8,500 nt of DNA from assembly GCA_023453655.1 (NCBI GenBank), contig JAEXTE010000127.1:1-8500 (forward strand). Reading direction: 5' to 3'. This document shows positions 6,190-8,500 of this stretch, piece by piece (positions within the stretch are counted from its first letter, which is position 1; each line of letters starts with the position of its first letter). The notes beneath the pieces are model-generated. The model saw nothing but the letters and a program-made list of their open reading frames with translations. It was not told where the DNA came from and ran no database searches. This DNA is from Pseudomonadota bacterium (lineage in GTDB: Bacteria; Pseudomonadota; Gammaproteobacteria; Xanthomonadales; Xanthomonadaceae). A program made the translations under genes and the position numbers.

Positions 6190-7704
6190 TCACAGCTTGC
6201 TGGCCGAGATGTGGGTGGCCAGCTGCGCGATCGCCGGGTCCATCAGGTCGATCAGCGGCTTGGGGTACACGCCGATCGCCACGGTGCCGATCGCGAACAC
6301 GCCCAGCACCAGCCACTCGCGGCCGTTGATGTCCTTGAGTTCGGCGACGTGGGCGTTGCCGACCTCGCCGAACATCACCCGCTTCACCAGCCACAGCGAG
6401 TAGCCCGCGCCGATGATCAGGGTCAGCGCCGCGGTGAAGGCGATCATCGGATGGTGCTGGAAGCTGGCCAGGACCACCATGAACTCGCCGACGAAGCCCG
6501 AGGTGCCCGGCAGGCCGGAGTTGGCCATCGCGAACAGCACCATGAAGAAGGTGAACCAGGGCATGACGTTCGCCACGCCGCCGTAGTCGCGGATCATGCG
6601 CGTGTGCATGCGGTCGTACAGCACGCCGACGCAGGAGAACATCGCGCCGGAGATGAAGCCGTGCGAGATCATCTGCACCATCGCGCCCTGCAGGCCCAGG
6701 CGCGCCGCGTCCTCGCCGCCGCCGACGTCGCGCATCAGCGCGAAAGCGATGAAGGTCCCGAGGGTGACGAAGCCCATGTGCGAGACCGACGAATACGCGA
6801 TCAGCTTCTTCATGTCCTCCTGGACCAGCGCCACCAGGCCCACGTACACCACCGCGATCAGCGACAGCGCGATGACCAGCCAAGCCCACTCGTGGCCGGC
6901 GTCGGGCGTGATCGGCAGGCTGAAGCGCAGGAAGCCGTAGCCGCCGATCTTGAGCATGATCGCCGCCAGGATCACCGAGCCGCCGGTGGGCGCCTCCACG
7001 TGCGCGTCCGGCAACCAGGTGTGCACCGGGAACATCGGCACCTTCACCGCGAAGGCGGCGAGGAAGGCAAAGAACAGCCACATCTGCTCGCTGGCGGTCA
7101 GGCGCAGCGCGTACAGGTCCGGCAGCTGCCAGCTGCCCGCCTTCAGGTACAGGTAGATCAGGCCGACCAGCATGAAGATCGAGCCGAGGAAGGTGTACAG
7201 GAAGAACTTGATCGACGCGTACACGCGCCTCGGGCCGCCCCAGACGCCGATGATGATGAACATCGGAATCAGCATGGCCTCGAAGAAGACGTAGAACAGC
7301 AGCGCGTCCACGGCCGAGAACACGCCGATCATCAGGCCTTCGAGGATCAGCATCGCGCCGTAGTACTGGCTCACGCGCCGGTCGATCGAGGTCCAGGCGC
7401 CGACCAGCACCAGCGCGGTGGTCAGTGCGGTCAGGATGATCAGCGCGATCGAGATGCCGTCCGCGCCCAGGTGGTACTGGATGTCGTAGGCCGGGATCCA
7501 CTCGCGGCGCTCGAGGAACTGCAGGCCGGTGGCGGCATAGTCGAAGCCGGTGAACAGCGGCAGGCTCAGCAGGAACACCGCCACGGCGATGGCCAGCGAC
7601 AGCCAGCGTGCGCCGGAGGCGCGCTTGTCGCCGAGCGCGAGCACGGCGGCACCGCCGAAGATCGGCAGCCAGATCAGGAGACTCAGGAGGGGCCAGTTCT
7701 GCAC
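6190..7704 (-). CDS. nuoM: NADH-quinone oxidoreductase subunit M
   Basis: NuoM is the middle antiporter-like proton-pumping subunit of complex I, between NuoL and NuoN. The 504-residue, strongly hydrophobic product has the family's landmarks. Residues 77-85 are YHLGADGIS. Glu142 is in FFEAMLIPMF on TM5. Lys221 is in AFAVKVPMFPVHTWLPDAH on the broken TM7. Lys252 is in MLKIGGYG, His309 in SVSHMGF, His348 in MISHGF. Glu407 is in GFVGEFMV on TM12. All expected channel residues are intact, so the subunit looks functional. The start is a GTG at 7704-7702, only 4 bases after the nuoL stop codon, with just a weak GGA-type ribosome site. Translational coupling to nuoL is therefore likely. Confidence 0.98.
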   Translation of the reverse strand: MQNWPLLSLLIWLPIFGGAAVLALGDKRASGARWLSLAIAVAVFLLSLPLFTGFDYAATGLQFLERREWIPAYDIQYHLGADGISIALIILTALTTALVLVGAWTSIDRRVSQYYGAMLILEGLMIGVFSAVDALLFYVFFEAMLIPMFIIIGVWGGPRRVYASIKFFLYTFLGSIFMLVGLIYLYLKAGSWQLPDLYALRLTASEQMWLFFAFLAAFAVKVPMFPVHTWLPDAHVEAPTGGSVILAAIMLKIGGYGFLRFSLPITPDAGHEWAWLVIALSLIAVVYVGLVALVQEDMKKLIAYSSVSHMGFVTLGTFIAFALMRDVGGGEDAARLGLQGAMVQMISHGFISGAMFSCVGVLYDRMHTRMIRDYGGVANVMPWFTFFMVLFAMANSGLPGTSGFVGEFMVVLASFQHHPMIAFTAALTLIIGAGYSLWLVKRVMFGEVGNAHVAELKDINGREWLVLGVFAIGTVAIGVYPKPLIDLMDPAIAQLATHISASKL

Positions 7705-7708
7705 GGTG

Positions 7709-8500
7709 TCAGGTCCAATGGCGGATCAGCACGGCCAGGAGCACGATCAGGCCGACGATCATCGCGAACGCGTAGTGGTAGAGGTATCCGGTTTGCATGC
7801 GGCGGATCAGCCCGGCGGAGAAGTCCACCACCCGGGCGGCGCCGTTGACGAGCACGCCGTCGATCAGCTTGCCGTCGACCTCGCGCGAGCCGCGGCCCAG
7901 CAGCAGGCCGCCGCCGGCGAAGCCCTTGATCCACAGGTCGTCGAAGCCGTACTTGTTCTCGAGCACGCGGATCGGACCGCGCAGCGCATGCGCCACCTTC
8001 GGCGCCAGGCCGGGTCGCCACACGTACATCAGGGTCGCGAGCAGGAAGCCGGCGAAGGTCAGCCAGAACGCCGGGGTCAGGAAGCCGTGCAGCGCGAACG
8101 CGACCGGGCCGTGCCACAGGGTGTCCTTGAGCTGCGCCATCACGTCGTGGGCGGCGAGCACCTCGATCGCGCCGGCGAAGAATGGCGTGCCCTGCTCGTG
8201 GCCGCTCCAGTCGGTGCCGAACAGCATCGGGCCGGCGGTGAAGAAGCCGATCAGGATCGACGGGATCGCCAGCAGCACCAGCGGCAGGGTCACCACCCAG
8301 GGCGACTCGTGCGGCTCGTGCACGCCGTGGTGCCCGTGGTCGTGGTGGCCGTGACCGTCGTCGTGCAGCGGCTCGTGGTGCGTCTCCTGGCCGTGCGCGT
8401 CGTGCGTCGCATGCTCGCTGGACGCGTGCGCGTGGCGGAAGCGCTCCTCGCCGAAATAGGTCAGGTACAGCAGGCGGAAGCTGTAGAACGAGGTCACGAA
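7709..8500 (-). CDS. nuoL: NADH-quinone oxidoreductase subunit L, C-terminal part (cut by window edge)
   Basis: NuoL is the distal proton-pumping subunit of complex I, whose C-terminus makes the long lateral helix along the membrane arm. Only the last 263 residues are present; the antiporter core lies beyond 8500. The fragment begins in the conserved FVTSFYSFRLLYLTYFGEERF segment. It continues through a histidine-rich hydrophilic loop (fragment residues 23-64, 16 His in 42 residues), then a membrane segment (about 67-90) and another at about 150-172. An amphipathic stretch containing ENKYGFDDLWIKGF follows. It ends with RRMQTGYLYHYAFAMIVGLIVLLAVLIRHWT, the conserved final helix. The order nuoL-nuoM-nuoN is the standard end of bacterial nuo operons. 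The loop is much longer than the short one at the equivalent place in E. coli NuoL as I recall it. Confidence 0.97.
   Translation of the reverse strand, partial: FVTSFYSFRLLYLTYFGEERFRHAHASSEHATHDAHGQETHHEPLHDDGHGHHDHGHHGVHEPHESPWVVTLPLVLLAIPSILIGFFTAGPMLFGTDWSGHEQGTPFFAGAIEVLAAHDVMAQLKDTLWHGPVAFALHGFLTPAFWLTFAGFLLATLMYVWRPGLAPKVAHALRGPIRVLENKYGFDDLWIKGFAGGGLLLGRGSREVDGKLIDGVLVNGAARVVDFSAGLIRRMQTGYLYHYAFAMIVGLIVLLAVLIRHWT

Noticed and set aside
4539..7848. Long plus-strand open frames of 596 and 651 residues opposite nuoN and nuoM
   Set aside because: They are antisense shadows rich in His, Gln, Arg and Asp; one even runs through the tRNA. They have no ribosome site or domain, and the minus strand encodes intact NuoN and NuoM.

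Overview
The window looks like a chromosomal core region of a GC-rich gammaproteobacterium, most plausibly of the Xanthomonadaceae (Lysobacter, Luteimonas or Xanthomonas type). I base this on the protein sequences, the strong G/C bias at third codon positions and the gene order. No database search was possible, so the genus is not fixed. Every gene I can support lies on the minus strand, so transcription runs from the right end (8500) to the left end (1).

Right part, 8500 to 4659: the last three genes of a complex I (NADH:quinone oxidoreductase) operon, nuoL (3' part only), nuoM and nuoN. They encode the three antiporter-like proton-pumping membrane subunits and are tightly packed: 4 bases separate nuoL and nuoM, and about 70 separate nuoM and nuoN. 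NuoL carries an unusually histidine-rich loop.

Middle part, 4658 to 3249: an initiator tRNA-fMet gene with its own sigma70-type promoter and a strong intrinsic terminator. Next comes a gene for a small exported protein with a SPRY/concanavalin-like fold signature. After it lies an approximately 315-base non-coding stretch with a good sigma70-type promoter, several hairpins and a terminator-like hairpin just before rimP. That arrangement matches a transcription-attenuation leader of the rimP-nusA-infB operon.

Left part, 3248 to 1: rimP (30S maturation), nusA (transcription elongation, termination and antitermination) and the 5' part of infB (initiation factor IF-2). In E. coli the order is metY (initiator tRNA)-rimP-nusA-infB in one operon. 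Here the same order is kept, but the tRNA is terminated separately and the exported-protein gene and a second promoter lie between. The region thus joins respiration (nuo) to a translation/transcription-control cluster.

Most of the window is conserved housekeeping DNA. The parts that deserve a second look are the rimP leader, the exported protein beside it, the 1:72 mismatch of the initiator tRNA and the NuoL histidine loop. I see no mobile element, CRISPR array or phage remnant.
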